A DNA stretch of 64,000 nucleotides from assembly GCA_045638005.1 (NCBI GenBank), contig JAZUAN010000011.1, positions 32,689-96,688 of the forward strand, read 5' to 3'. The notes under the pieces are model-generated. The model did not search any database. It saw only the letters and a list, made by a program, of their open reading frames with translations, and had not been told where the DNA came from. The position numbers were made by a program, and so were the translations under genes. This document shows positions 33,967 to 42,922 of the stretch, one piece after another; within the stretch, counting starts at the first letter, position 1; each line of letters begins with the position of its first letter. Source of the DNA: URNF01 sp045638005 (GTDB lineage Bacteria > Bacillota > Clostridia > Oscillospirales > Acutalibacteraceae).

Positions 33967-35772
33967 ATGATTTCGAGAGAAAAAACCCGAAATTTTTGCA
34001 TCATTGCACATATTGACCACGGCAAGTCCACCCTTGCTGACCGTATTCTGGAAAAGACCCAGGCGGTAGCACTCCGCGATATGGAAGAACAGCTGCTGGA
34101 CAGTATGGATTTGGAACGCGAGCGCGGTATCACCATCAAGGCGCACGCGGTTACCATGACCCATAAGGCGGATGACGGCGAAGAATATACTTTTAACCTC
34201 ATCGACACCCCCGGTCACGTGGACTTTGGATACGAGGTATCCCGCTCGCTTGCCGCGTGCGAGGGCGCACTGCTTATCGTGGATGCGTCGCAGGGCATTG
34301 AAGCGCAGACGCTTGCCAACACCTATCTCGCCGCCGAGCACGGTTTGGAGATTGTGCCGGTTATCAACAAGATCGACCTGCCCTCCGCCGACCCCGAGCG
34401 GGTGCAGAGTGAAATCGAGGATGTTATCGGTATTGATGCATCCGAAGCACCGTTCATTTCCGCCAAAAACGGTATTAACATCGAAGCGGTGCTGGAAGCC
34501 ATCGTCAAACAGGTGCCGCCGCCCGAGGGCGACGAGACCGCACCGTTGCAGGCGTTGATTTTCGACAGTTACTATGACAGCTACCGCGGTGTTATCGTGT
34601 ACATCCGCGTGAAAGAGGGTACGCTCAAAGCGGGCGATACCATCAAAATGATGGCGACAGGTGCCACCTTTGACGTGGTGGAAGTGGGACACATGCGTCC
34701 CGGTCGCTTGGATCCGTGCGAAACACTGGAAGCAGGCGAGGTCGGCTATATTGCCGCATCTATCAAAACAGTAGGCGACGCCCGCGTGGGCGATACGGTG
34801 ACCTTGGCATCCCGCCCTGCGCTCGAGCCGCTCCCCGGCTACCGCAAGGCAAACCCGATGGTGTATTGCGGTATCTTCCCTGCTGACGGCGCGCATTATC
34901 AAGACCTGCGCGAAGCGCTGGAACGCTTGCAATTAAACGACGCGTCTTTGACCTTTGAACCCGAAACTTCCGTTGCGCTCGGCTTTGGTTTCCGTTGCGG
35001 CTTCTTGGGACTGCTGCACATGGAAATTATTCAGGAACGCCTGGAACGCGAGTATGATCTGGATCTCATCACCACCGCCCCCAGCGTTATCTACCGCATC
35101 ACCACGGTGGACGGCGAGACTATTGAAATCGACAATCCCACCAACTTCCCCGATGCAGGCTCCATCCAGTCGGCGGAAGAGCCGATTGCCACCGCGCACA
35201 TTTATGCGCCTAACGACTATGTCGGCAACATCATGGAACTGTGCCAGCAGCGCCGCGGTGTTTTCAAGGATATGAAATATCTCGATCCCACCCGCGTGGA
35301 TATTCACTATGAATTGCCGCTCAATGAGATCGTGTACGATTTCTTTGACGCGCTCAAATCCCGCACCAAGGGATATGCGAGCTTCGATTACGAGGTGCTG
35401 GGATATCAGCCGAGTAACCTTGTGAAACTGGATATTATGTTAAACGGCGAGGTGGTGGACGCGCTTTCCTTCATCGTGTTCGCGGACAACGCCTATTCCC
35501 GCGGCAGACGTCTGTGCGAAAAGCTCAAAGACAACATCCCGCGCCAGTTGTTTGAAGTGCCGGTGCAAGCAGCGATCGGCGGCAAGGTGATCGCGCGTGA
35601 GACCGTCCGCGCGATGCGCAAAGACGTGCTTGCGAAATGCTACGGCGGCGACATCACTCGCAAAAAGAAGTTGCTGGAAAAACAAAAAGAAGGCAAAAAG
35701 CGCATGCGCCAGCTTGGCAGCGTAGAAGTACCGCAGGAAGCGTTCATGGCAGTGCTCAAATTGGATGAATAG
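33967..35772 (+). CDS. lepA: Elongation factor 4 (LepA)
   Basis: LepA is a ribosome-bound GTPase related to EF-G. The 601 residues include the G1 loop AHIDHGKST (14-22), RGITIKAHAV, DTPGHVDFGYEV and NKIDLP, then the LepA-specific C-terminal domain (RKKKLLEKQKEGKKRMRQLG). The ATG at 33967 follows AAAGGT; upstream in-frame codons overlap the promoter. A hairpin terminator follows at 35839. Confidence 0.97.
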   Translation: MISREKTRNFCIIAHIDHGKSTLADRILEKTQAVALRDMEEQLLDSMDLERERGITIKAHAVTMTHKADDGEEYTFNLIDTPGHVDFGYEVSRSLAACEGALLIVDASQGIEAQTLANTYLAAEHGLEIVPVINKIDLPSADPERVQSEIEDVIGIDASEAPFISAKNGINIEAVLEAIVKQVPPPEGDETAPLQALIFDSYYDSYRGVIVYIRVKEGTLKAGDTIKMMATGATFDVVEVGHMRPGRLDPCETLEAGEVGYIAASIKTVGDARVGDTVTLASRPALEPLPGYRKANPMVYCGIFPADGAHYQDLREALERLQLNDASLTFEPETSVALGFGFRCGFLGLLHMEIIQERLEREYDLDLITTAPSVIYRITTVDGETIEIDNPTNFPDAGSIQSAEEPIATAHIYAPNDYVGNIMELCQQRRGVFKDMKYLDPTRVDIHYELPLNEIVYDFFDALKSRTKGYASFDYEVLGYQPSNLVKLDIMLNGEVVDALSFIVFADNAYSRGRRLCEKLKDNIPRQLFEVPVQAAIGGKVIARETVRAMRKDVLAKCYGGDITRKKKLLEKQKEGKKRMRQLGSVEVPQEAFMAVLKLDE

Positions 35773-35838
35773 GGCACCTGCCCACATCCGCCCGCACACA
35801 TAAAATAGCTTGCTTCCACCATGCGATGTCACGAGAGA

Positions 35839-35867
35839 GTAAGAAAAAATCGGAGATTTTTTCTTAC
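35839..35867 (+). terminator. Hairpin after lepA
   Basis: A 13-base perfect stem (35839-35851 with 35855-35867) with a T run in its 3' arm, directly before the pfl promoter. Confidence 0.6.
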
Positions 35868-35872
35868 GCCGG

Positions 35873-35901
35873 TTGACAACCCCCCTTCTTTTCTGTATAA
35901 T
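35873..35901 (+). promoter_or_regulatory. Promoter of the pflBA operon
   Basis: Perfect consensus: TTGACA (35873-35878), 17-base spacer, TATAAT (35896-35901). The transcript would begin just before the riboswitch. Confidence 0.85.
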
Positions 35902-35914
35902 ACAAATACACCTT

Positions 35915-35981
35915 ACACGACTGACGGATTACGCGGATTACCGCGGGGGAGTGCAAGGGATTATAGCCGACCGTCTGGGCA
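35915..35981 (+). ncRNA. ZTP riboswitch (pfl motif)
   Basis: The leader carries the conserved parts of the pfl/ZTP aptamer: CGACTGACGG, the hairpin ending CCGCGGGGGAGTG, and the 3' block GCCGACCGTCTGGGC. This class senses ZMP/ZTP, signals of low 10-formyl-tetrahydrofolate, and was named for its occurrence before pfl genes. It lies between a consensus promoter and a terminator hairpin whose stem overlaps the aptamer's 3' end, fitting transcriptional control of pflBA. Confidence 0.9.
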
Positions 35982-36008
35982 GATCAGTGTAAGCTGGTCT
36001 GCCTTTTT
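35978..36008 (+). terminator. Expression-platform terminator of the ZTP riboswitch
   Basis: GGCAGATCAG (35978-35987) pairs with CTGGTCTGCC (35994-36003), followed by five T. The stem shares bases with the aptamer's GGGC, so ligand binding would block it. Confidence 0.85.
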
Positions 36009-36032
36009 GATTTACACAAGGAGAGTGATAGT

Positions 36033-38264
36033 ATGCAACATGAGAATTGGAACGGGTTTGTAAACGGCGCATGGTGCGACGAGATCGACGTGCGCGATTT
36101 TATACAGACGAACTATACAGAATACACGGGAGATGCCACCTTTTTGGCGGCCGCTACCCCCCGTACAAAGGCGCTGATGGACAAGCTGCAAGCGTTATTT
36201 AAAGAGGAACGCGCAAAGGGCGGCGTTTTAGACGTGGATACGGAAACCGTCTCCTCGCTCACCAACTATGCCCCCGGCTACCTCGATAAAGAAAACGAGC
36301 TGATTGTCGGTTTGCAGACCGACGCGCCCTTAAAGCGCGGCGTCAACCCCTTTGGCGGCATGCGCATGGTGCGCCAGGCGTGCGAAGCCTCCGGCTATAA
36401 GCTCAGCGACAAGGTCGAAGAGGAATTCAAATACCGTACCACCCACAACGATGGCGTGTTCCGCGCGTATACAGACGAGATGCGCGCCGCGCGCAAATGC
36501 CACGTCATCACCGGTCTGCCCGATGCGTATGGCAGAGGCCGCATTATCGGCGACTACCGCCGCGTGGCGTTGTACGGCATCGACCGTCTCATTGAACAGA
36601 AAAAGCAGGATAAAAAACAGCTTGCCACCGGTACGTTCGACACCGAGCAGATCCGTCTCGATGAAGAACTGTACAGACAGATCCTCTTCCTCGGTTACAT
36701 GAAGGACATGGCGGCAATGTACGGCTTTGACATCAGTGGGCCCGCCAAAAATGCAAAGGAAGCGATCCAGTGGACCTATTTTGGCTATCTCGCGGCCATT
36801 AAAGAGCAAAACGGCGCCGCGATGTCGCTTGGCAGAGTGAGCACCTTCTTTGACATTTATATCGAACGCGATTTACAAAACGGCACCCTCACCGAAGAGG
36901 GCGCACAAGAGCTCATCGACGATTTTGTGATGAAACTGCGCATGGCGCGGCATCTGCGCACCCCCGAATACAATGAACTGTTCGGCGGCGATCCCATGTG
37001 GATCACCGAGGTGGAAGGCGGCATGGGCGAGGACGGCAGAACGCTTGTGTCTAAAAGCAGCTTCCGTTTCTTAAACACCCTTTACACCTTAGGTTCCTCC
37101 CCCGAGCCCAACCTCACCATTTTGTGGTCGACAAAGTTGCCGGAGAATTTCAAGAAATTCTGCGCCAAGGTATCTGCGGATACCGATTCCATCCAGTATG
37201 AGAACGACGACGTGATGCGCCCGCTGTATGGCGACGATTACGCCATTGCTTGCTGTGTGTCCGCCATGAAGGTGGGTAAGCAGATGCAGTTCTTCGGCGC
37301 CAGATGCAACCTTGCCAAGTTGTTGCTCATCGCCTTAAACGGCGGCTACGACGCGACAAGTGATATGCACATCGGTCCGCAGATGCCGGTGATGGACGGG
37401 GACAAGCTCAATTACCACGAGGTCATGAACCGTTTTGAGACGTATATCGCGTGGCTGTCCCATCTGTACGTCAACACCATGAACGTCATTCACTACATGC
37501 ACGATAAATACGCGTATGAGAAATCCCAGATGGCGCTGCACGACACCTATGTTGATCGCTTTATGGCGTTTGGTATTGCAGGATTGTCGGTGGTGGCGGA
37601 TTCGCTGTCCGCTATCAAGTTTGCCCGCGTGCATCCCATCAAAAACGAGCAGGGTTACATTGTTGATTTCGATACCGCGGGCGAGTTCCCGAAATTCGGC
37701 AACGACGACGACCGTGTTGACCTGATTGCGAAGGATATTTCCCACCGCGTCATTAAGGAACTGCGCAAAACCCCCGCTTACCGCGACGCCATTCACACCC
37801 TGTCGGTGTTGACCATTACGTCTAACGTTATGTATGGCAAAAACACAGGTGCTACCCCTGACGGCAGAAAAGCCGCCATGCCGTTCGCACCCGGTGCCAA
37901 TCCCATGCACAACCGCGAGGAAAACGGCGCCTTGGCATCCCTCAATTCGGTGGCAAAACTCAGCTACCACGATTGCCGCGACGGTATTTCCAACACCTTC
38001 TCCATCACCCCCGAAGCTCTCGGTCGTGAAGAGGAGGAGCGGGTGCAAAATCTCGTTTCTATTTTGGACGGCTATTTTGCCAAAGAAGCACACCATATCA
38101 ATATCAACGTGTTAAACCGCGAAACGCTGATGAAAGCGTACGAGGATCCCGAAAGCTATCCCAACCTCACCATCCGCGTATCCGGTTATGCGGTCAACTT
38201 CAACAAGTTGTCTCGTGAACAACAGCGCGAGGTCATCAGCCGCACCTTCCACGAGGCGATGTGA
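36033..38264 (+). CDS. pflB: Formate C-acetyltransferase (pyruvate formate-lyase)
   Basis: PflB converts pyruvate and CoA to acetyl-CoA and formate in anaerobic metabolism, using a glycyl radical. The 743-residue protein has the adjacent catalytic cysteines Cys407-Cys408 (AIACCVS) and the glycyl-radical site Gly718 in RVSGYAVNF, 25 residues from the C terminus. Formate feeds one-carbon pools, which explains control by the ZTP riboswitch in its leader. It overlaps pflA by four bases. Confidence 0.97.
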   Translation: MQHENWNGFVNGAWCDEIDVRDFIQTNYTEYTGDATFLAAATPRTKALMDKLQALFKEERAKGGVLDVDTETVSSLTNYAPGYLDKENELIVGLQTDAPLKRGVNPFGGMRMVRQACEASGYKLSDKVEEEFKYRTTHNDGVFRAYTDEMRAARKCHVITGLPDAYGRGRIIGDYRRVALYGIDRLIEQKKQDKKQLATGTFDTEQIRLDEELYRQILFLGYMKDMAAMYGFDISGPAKNAKEAIQWTYFGYLAAIKEQNGAAMSLGRVSTFFDIYIERDLQNGTLTEEGAQELIDDFVMKLRMARHLRTPEYNELFGGDPMWITEVEGGMGEDGRTLVSKSSFRFLNTLYTLGSSPEPNLTILWSTKLPENFKKFCAKVSADTDSIQYENDDVMRPLYGDDYAIACCVSAMKVGKQMQFFGARCNLAKLLLIALNGGYDATSDMHIGPQMPVMDGDKLNYHEVMNRFETYIAWLSHLYVNTMNVIHYMHDKYAYEKSQMALHDTYVDRFMAFGIAGLSVVADSLSAIKFARVHPIKNEQGYIVDFDTAGEFPKFGNDDDRVDLIAKDISHRVIKELRKTPAYRDAIHTLSVLTITSNVMYGKNTGATPDGRKAAMPFAPGANPMHNREENGALASLNSVAKLSYHDCRDGISNTFSITPEALGREEEERVQNLVSILDGYFAKEAHHININVLNRETLMKAYEDPESYPNLTIRVSGYAVNFNKLSREQQREVISRTFHEAM

Positions 38265-38974
38265 TGAAAGGGTATATCCATTCCATCCAGTCGATGGGAA
38301 CGCTGGATGGTCCGGGTGTGCGGTTTGTGGCATTTTTGCAGGGCTGCAATCTGCGCTGCGGTTGCTGTCACAACCCCGACACGTGGGGGGCGGGCGGCAC
38401 CGCGTGGGACGCGGCTGCGCTTGCCGATAAAGCGGCGCGGTTCAAAGAATATTTCGGTGAGATGGGGGGTATCACCCTGTCGGGTGGCGAGCCGCTTTTG
38501 CAAGCGGCGTTTTGCCGCGAAGTATTTGCGCTTTGCCATCAAAGGGGCATCAACACCTGCCTGGATACGGCGGGCAGTATCCTCGATGACAGCGTGACGG
38601 CGTTGCTTTCCGAGACCGACCGCGTGCTTTTAGATATCAAGTACACCGACCCTGCGCTGTACGAGCAGCATGTCGGGTGTGATATGGCAGCCCCCCTCGC
38701 CTTTTTGGCGTATCTCAATGCGCAGGGGATTAAAACCACCCTGCGGCAGGTAATAATCCCCACTCTAAACGACACCAAAGAGAACGTATTAGCGCTCAAA
38801 GCGATCGCCGACGCACACCCTTGCGTGGATACGGTGGAATTGTTACCGTTTCGGAAAATTTGTCAAACGAAATACGATATGCTTGGCATCCCCTTCCCCT
38901 TCGCCGACCTGCCCACCCCTGATACGGAGCAGATGGCGGCGCTGCGTGCGATCATGCACGGCGAAAAGGTTTAA
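38261..38974 (+). CDS. pflA: Pyruvate formate-lyase-activating enzyme
   Basis: This radical-SAM enzyme makes the glycyl radical in PflB. The 237-residue protein carries the iron-sulphur cluster motif C-x3-C-x2-C at Cys28, Cys32 and Cys35 (GCNLRCGCCHNPDTW) and the SAM-site GGEP (TLSGGEPLLQ). It is translationally coupled to pflB by an ATGA overlap and ends at a terminator. Confidence 0.96.
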   Translation: MMKGYIHSIQSMGTLDGPGVRFVAFLQGCNLRCGCCHNPDTWGAGGTAWDAAALADKAARFKEYFGEMGGITLSGGEPLLQAAFCREVFALCHQRGINTCLDTAGSILDDSVTALLSETDRVLLDIKYTDPALYEQHVGCDMAAPLAFLAYLNAQGIKTTLRQVIIPTLNDTKENVLALKAIADAHPCVDTVELLPFRKICQTKYDMLGIPFPFADLPTPDTEQMAALRAIMHGEKV

Positions 38975-38977
38975 AAA

Positions 38978-39010
38978 AAGAAGGTTCAACGGAAGTTGAA
39001 CCTTCTTTAT
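38978..39010 (+). terminator. Terminator after pflA
   Basis: A 13-base perfect stem (38978-38990 with 38995-39007) with a GGAA loop. Confidence 0.8.
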
Positions 39011-39103
39011 GTGGTATCGTATCGCAGGGCGAACTGTGTTCGCCCATTGAAGTCCGTTTTTCAACTACGCTTGCAACACACTCACCTAAGGGAGGATTTT
39101 TGC

Positions 39104-40030
39104 ATGGACTGGACCGAAATCAAATTGCTCATCCCCACCAAGGATACCGAAACCGCCTCCGCCATCGCCAACATGGCGGTGCCGTACGGCATTTATATTG
39201 AAGATTACAGCGATTTAGAGCAGGGTGCTCGCGAGATCGCGCATATTGATCTCATTGACGAGGATCTGCTCGCAAAAGACCGCGAGCATTCTATCATTCA
39301 TCTGTACATCGACCCTGAGGATAGCCCCGCGGAAGCGATTGCCTTTTTAAGAGAGCGGTTGACTGCTGAGGGTATTTCTCACACCGTCTCCGCTGACGAG
39401 GTGCGCGAAGAAGATTGGGCGAACAACTGGAAAAAGTATTTCAAGCCTTTAACGGTTGGCGAAAAACTGCTTATCTGCCCCTCCTGGGAGCAGCCGGGCG
39501 AGCTTGGCGCCGACAGAAAGGTGTTGAAAATTGATCCCGGTATGGCGTTTGGCACCGGCGGTCACGATACCACCCGCCTCGTACTGTCGGTACTGGAAAA
39601 CACCATAAAAGACGGCGACGCGTTGTTGGACGTCGGTTGCGGCAGCGGTATTTTATCCATCGCCGCCCTGCTGCTCGGTGCAAAAACCGCCTTTGGCGTG
39701 GATATTGATCCGCTCGCGGTGCGCACCGCCATCGAAAACGGTATCGAAAATGATATGACCGCCCCCGCCTACCAAATCGTCGAGGGCGATCTGGTGGATA
39801 AGGTCTCCGGACAATATGACGTTATCGTTGCCAACATCGTCGCAGACGCCATCATCATGCTGTCCCCCGCGGTGCGCCCGTTCCTCAAAGACGGCGGCAC
39901 TTATGTGGTGTCCGGCATCATCGACTCCCGCGAAAAGGACGTACTGCCCGCCCTCGATGCCGCAGGCTTTGCGGTCACCGAGCGGTTTGAGAGCAGTGGT
40001 TGGATCTGCCTCAAATGCACAGGAAAATAA
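39104..40030 (+). CDS. prmA: Ribosomal protein L11 methyltransferase
   Basis: PrmA trimethylates ribosomal protein L11. The 308 residues have a small N-terminal substrate domain and a Rossmann domain with IDPGMAFGTGGHDTTRL and the SAM loop LLDVGCGSGILSIAALLLGA, then the ANIVAD motif. The ATG at 39104 follows AAGGGAGG at ten bases. The gene is followed after 57 bases by rsmE, the common PrmA-RsmE pair. Confidence 0.95.
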   Translation: MDWTEIKLLIPTKDTETASAIANMAVPYGIYIEDYSDLEQGAREIAHIDLIDEDLLAKDREHSIIHLYIDPEDSPAEAIAFLRERLTAEGISHTVSADEVREEDWANNWKKYFKPLTVGEKLLICPSWEQPGELGADRKVLKIDPGMAFGTGGHDTTRLVLSVLENTIKDGDALLDVGCGSGILSIAALLLGAKTAFGVDIDPLAVRTAIENGIENDMTAPAYQIVEGDLVDKVSGQYDVIVANIVADAIIMLSPAVRPFLKDGGTYVVSGIIDSREKDVLPALDAAGFAVTERFESSGWICLKCTGK

Positions 40031-40087
40031 AGAGTTTTGTATAATTTATATCAATTTATACTTTTTGTAAATTAAAGAGGTGGTAGT

Positions 40088-40804
40088 ATGCCGCGTTTCT
40101 TTTTGGAAAATGCCACGGGGGATACCCTTTTGATCGAGGGGCAGGATGCCCGCCATATTGCGTGCTCGCTGCGCATGCAAGAGGGGGATACCCTCACCGT
40201 ATGCAATGGAAAAGGCACCGATTTTGAATGTGTGTTGACCGCTGTCACCCCCGAATGTGTGACCCTTTCGGTGACAGAAACCTTAGACACCAAATCCGAG
40301 CCGACCCTTTCAGTGACATTGTATCAAGGACTCCCCAAAGGGGATAAGTTAGAGCTTATCATCCAAAAGGCGGTAGAGCTGGGTGTCACCCGCATCGTGC
40401 CGGTGGTGACCGCGCGCAGCATCGCGAAAATGAGCGAGCGGGATCACAAAAAGGTGGCGCGGTGGCAAAAGATTGCCGATGAGGCGGCGGGACAAAGCGG
40501 CAGAGGTATTTTGCCGCAGGTGGAAGCACCCATCACCTTTCGGGAAGCCGCTGTCCGAATGGCACAAACACAGACGGTGGTATTTTACGAATGCGGCGGC
40601 GAGCCGCTCAAAACCATTGCGCCGACGCTTGGCAGCGAGGTCGCTATTTTTATAGGACCCGAGGGTGGGATCGCACCCGATGAGATCGAAACCTTGACGG
40701 CGGGCGGCGCGACCCTTGCTACCTTAGGCCCGCGCATTTTGCGGTGCGAAACGGCACCCATAGCGGCACTTGCCGCTTTGATGGCGCTGACGGATAATAT
40801 GTGA
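40088..40804 (+). CDS. rsmE: 16S rRNA (uridine-1498-N3)-methyltransferase RsmE
   Basis: RsmE methylates U1498 of 16S rRNA. The 238-residue protein is a SPOUT enzyme: an N-terminal PUA-like domain, then the knotted SAM site with IGPEGGIAPDEI and LRCETAPIAALAAL near the C terminus. A good AAAGAGGTGG element precedes the ATG. It ends at a bidirectional terminator. Confidence 0.95.
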   Translation: MPRFFLENATGDTLLIEGQDARHIACSLRMQEGDTLTVCNGKGTDFECVLTAVTPECVTLSVTETLDTKSEPTLSVTLYQGLPKGDKLELIIQKAVELGVTRIVPVVTARSIAKMSERDHKKVARWQKIADEAAGQSGRGILPQVEAPITFREAAVRMAQTQTVVFYECGGEPLKTIAPTLGSEVAIFIGPEGGIAPDEIETLTAGGATLATLGPRILRCETAPIAALAALMALTDNM

Positions 40805-40814
40805 AGCAAAAGAA

Positions 40815-40845
40815 AAGCGCGTATGACAGTCTGTCATACGCGCTT
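40815..40845. terminator. Bidirectional terminator
   Basis: A 14-base perfect stem (40815-40828 with 40832-40845), T-rich on the plus side. It separates convergent rsmE and the CNNM gene. Confidence 0.8.
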
Positions 40846-40858
40846 AGTTTATATTTTG

Positions 40859-42118
40859 TTATGCATCCTCGTCGGTTTCTTTGGGGTGAACGACCACCTG
40901 CACGTCCTCTGCGCGCTGCTCGTCCACACTGATGACCGTGACGGTGAGGTTTTCAAAATCAAAGGTATCCCCCACCTCCGGCAGCTTACCGGTGTGAGAT
41001 TGCACCCAGCCGTTAACGGTGGCAACCTCGGTTTCCTCGCGCACGTCAAACTCCTCGAAAAAGTCGTCAACGGGGGTAGAGGCGGAAACGGTGAAGGTAT
41101 CCTCTGCCACTTCGGTGATGTCCTCTTCCTCTTCCTCATCATGCTCGTCCCAGATCTCGCCGACCAGCTCTTCCAAGATATCTTCCAGCGTGACCACACC
41201 CTCGGTGCCGCCGAACTCGTCCACCACGATTGCCATGTGGGTCTTTTTCTGCTGCATTTCGGTAAGCAGATCCTGCACCTTTACCGAGGCGGGCACAAAC
41301 AAGGCTTGCTGCATGATGTCGCAAAGTTTTTTGTCGCCGTTTGCCGTATGATTGTAAAAATCCTTTTCGTTGATGATACCGACGATGTTATCCACCGTTT
41401 CCTCATACAGAGGAATACGCGAAAAACCGCTTTCTCTGAACAAAGCCGCCATGTCGCTTGCGGTGGTTTCAACGTCTGCCGCGGTCACGTCAATGCGAGG
41501 GGTGAGAATATCCTGGGCGGTGTGCTCGGTAAATTCGATCGCGTTGCGGATAAGCTCACTTTCGCTGCTGTCAAGACCGCCCTCCTGCTCCGCCTCGTCC
41601 ACGATGGTGAGCAGCTCGTCTTCCGAAAAGCCGTTTTCCGCTTCCACGCGGAACATGCGGCTAAGCAGGCTTTTGAGCGCAACGAGCAGAAAGCTTAAAG
41701 GCGCGAAAACCGTGATCAACACAGATAGTATACCCGATACCGCCATCGCAAATTTCTCCGGCACTTCCTTTGCGATACCTTTTGGTGTAACCTCGCCGAA
41801 AATGAGCACGATGATGGTCATCACCACGGTAGAAACGGTTGCGCCGTTGTCCCCCAGATATTTCACAAACAGCACGGTCGCAATACTGGCAGACGCGATG
41901 TTGACGATATTGTTGCCAATGAGTACGGTGGACAGTAATTTGTCGGGGTTTTCGGACAGCCGCAGCACCCGCCGCGCCTTTTTATCCCCCGCCTGCGCCA
42001 AATTTTTGATTTTGATGCGGGACAAGGACATAAACGCGGTTTCGGTCGCGGAAAAGAACGCAGACAGACCAATGGATATGAGTAAAATAATCAGAAGGGT
42101 TATACTGTGAGAATCCAT
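40859..42118 (-). CDS. Hemolysin-family membrane protein (CNNM/CorC type: DUF21, CBS pair, CorC_HlyC)
   Basis: The 419-residue protein has an N-terminal DUF21 membrane domain with three or four helices (begins SITLLIILLISIGLSAFFSA), a pair of CBS domains (about 195-325, including RIPLYEETVDNIVGIINEKDF and HMAIVVDEFGGTEGVVTLED) and a C-terminal CorC/HlyC domain. Family members are linked to magnesium or other cation export; hemolysin is a historical label. It starts 10 bases after the PAP2 gene stop region and likely shares its transcript. Confidence 0.9.
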   Translation of the reverse strand: MDSHSITLLIILLISIGLSAFFSATETAFMSLSRIKIKNLAQAGDKKARRVLRLSENPDKLLSTVLIGNNIVNIASASIATVLFVKYLGDNGATVSTVVMTIIVLIFGEVTPKGIAKEVPEKFAMAVSGILSVLITVFAPLSFLLVALKSLLSRMFRVEAENGFSEDELLTIVDEAEQEGGLDSSESELIRNAIEFTEHTAQDILTPRIDVTAADVETTASDMAALFRESGFSRIPLYEETVDNIVGIINEKDFYNHTANGDKKLCDIMQQALFVPASVKVQDLLTEMQQKKTHMAIVVDEFGGTEGVVTLEDILEELVGEIWDEHDEEEEEDITEVAEDTFTVSASTPVDDFFEEFDVREETEVATVNGWVQSHTGKLPEVGDTFDFENLTVTVISVDEQRAEDVQVVVHPKETDEDA

Positions 42119-42127
42119 GGTGGATAA

Positions 42128-42799
42128 TTACACTCCTCGTTTTTTAAATAAATTTGTAATGCTTGCATCGGTGACAAACCGAGCAGCGGGTTTTTGTGAT
42201 TTCTCTGCAAAGGAAAACAACCAACGGATGAGAAGATATGCCGCGGTGCCGGCGACAAAGCCTACCACTATACCGCCCAGCACATCCGATGCGTAGTGCA
42301 CGTGGATGTATAAGCGGGAGAAGGCGATAATGCCCGCGAATAAAAATCCCGTCCAACTGTATTTTTTATCAAACGCCCAAAACGCCGCGGTCATAGCGGC
42401 AAAGGCGGAGGTGGTGTGCCCCGAGGGGAAAGACCCGCTCTCGCTTTCCGTACCGTGTCCGATGAGTTCCCAAAACTGACGGAATATCCCTTCCACATCC
42501 ACATACGGGCGAGGACGATCCACAAGGGTTTTTAACCACAGATTTGTCAGGAACAGTCCAAACAGCAGCGCGATCAGCATGGAAGCGCCGCCCTTGCGGG
42601 TACGGGCAAACAGCAGGAAAACAACCCCCAGCGCAATGAAAATCCAACCCTCATCCCCTAAATGGGTGATATTGGGGAAAAACCAGTCAAAAAAGCCGCC
42701 GAGCGGACCTTCATGCAACGAAAAGGCAAACTGCGCCACCGCTGTATCCATTGTGGCGAAAGTAGAATTGAGCCAACTCGCAAATGCAGTGAGTTCCAT
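42128..42799 (-). CDS. PAP2-family membrane phosphatase
   Basis: The 223-residue membrane protein has about six helices and the three phosphatase motifs: KTLVDRPRP, the PSGH block (SGSFPSGHTTSAF) and SRLYIHVHYASDVLGG. Such enzymes remove phosphate from lipids such as undecaprenyl pyrophosphate or phosphatidate; the substrate is not assignable. The ATG at 42799 has AGGAG seven bases upstream. It probably forms a two-gene unit with the downstream CNNM gene. Confidence 0.88.
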   Translation of the reverse strand: MELTAFASWLNSTFATMDTAVAQFAFSLHEGPLGGFFDWFFPNITHLGDEGWIFIALGVVFLLFARTRKGGASMLIALLFGLFLTNLWLKTLVDRPRPYVDVEGIFRQFWELIGHGTESESGSFPSGHTTSAFAAMTAAFWAFDKKYSWTGFLFAGIIAFSRLYIHVHYASDVLGGIVVGFVAGTAAYLLIRWLFSFAEKSQKPAARFVTDASITNLFKKRGV

Positions 42800-42870
42800 A
42801 CATATACTCCTATTTTTCGATGATATACTAAACATATCACATATTTTCAATAATTGCAAGGACGGTGCGG

Positions 42871-42899
42871 TTGCATTTTATGCAGGTTTATGGTACACT
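42871..42899 (+). promoter_or_regulatory. Promoter of the 2-hydroxyacid dehydrogenase gene
   Basis: TTGCAT at 42871-42876, a 17-base spacer and TACACT at 42894-42899. Confidence 0.5.
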
Positions 42900-42922
42900 T
42901 GCAAAAAAAGGGGGATAGCGCG

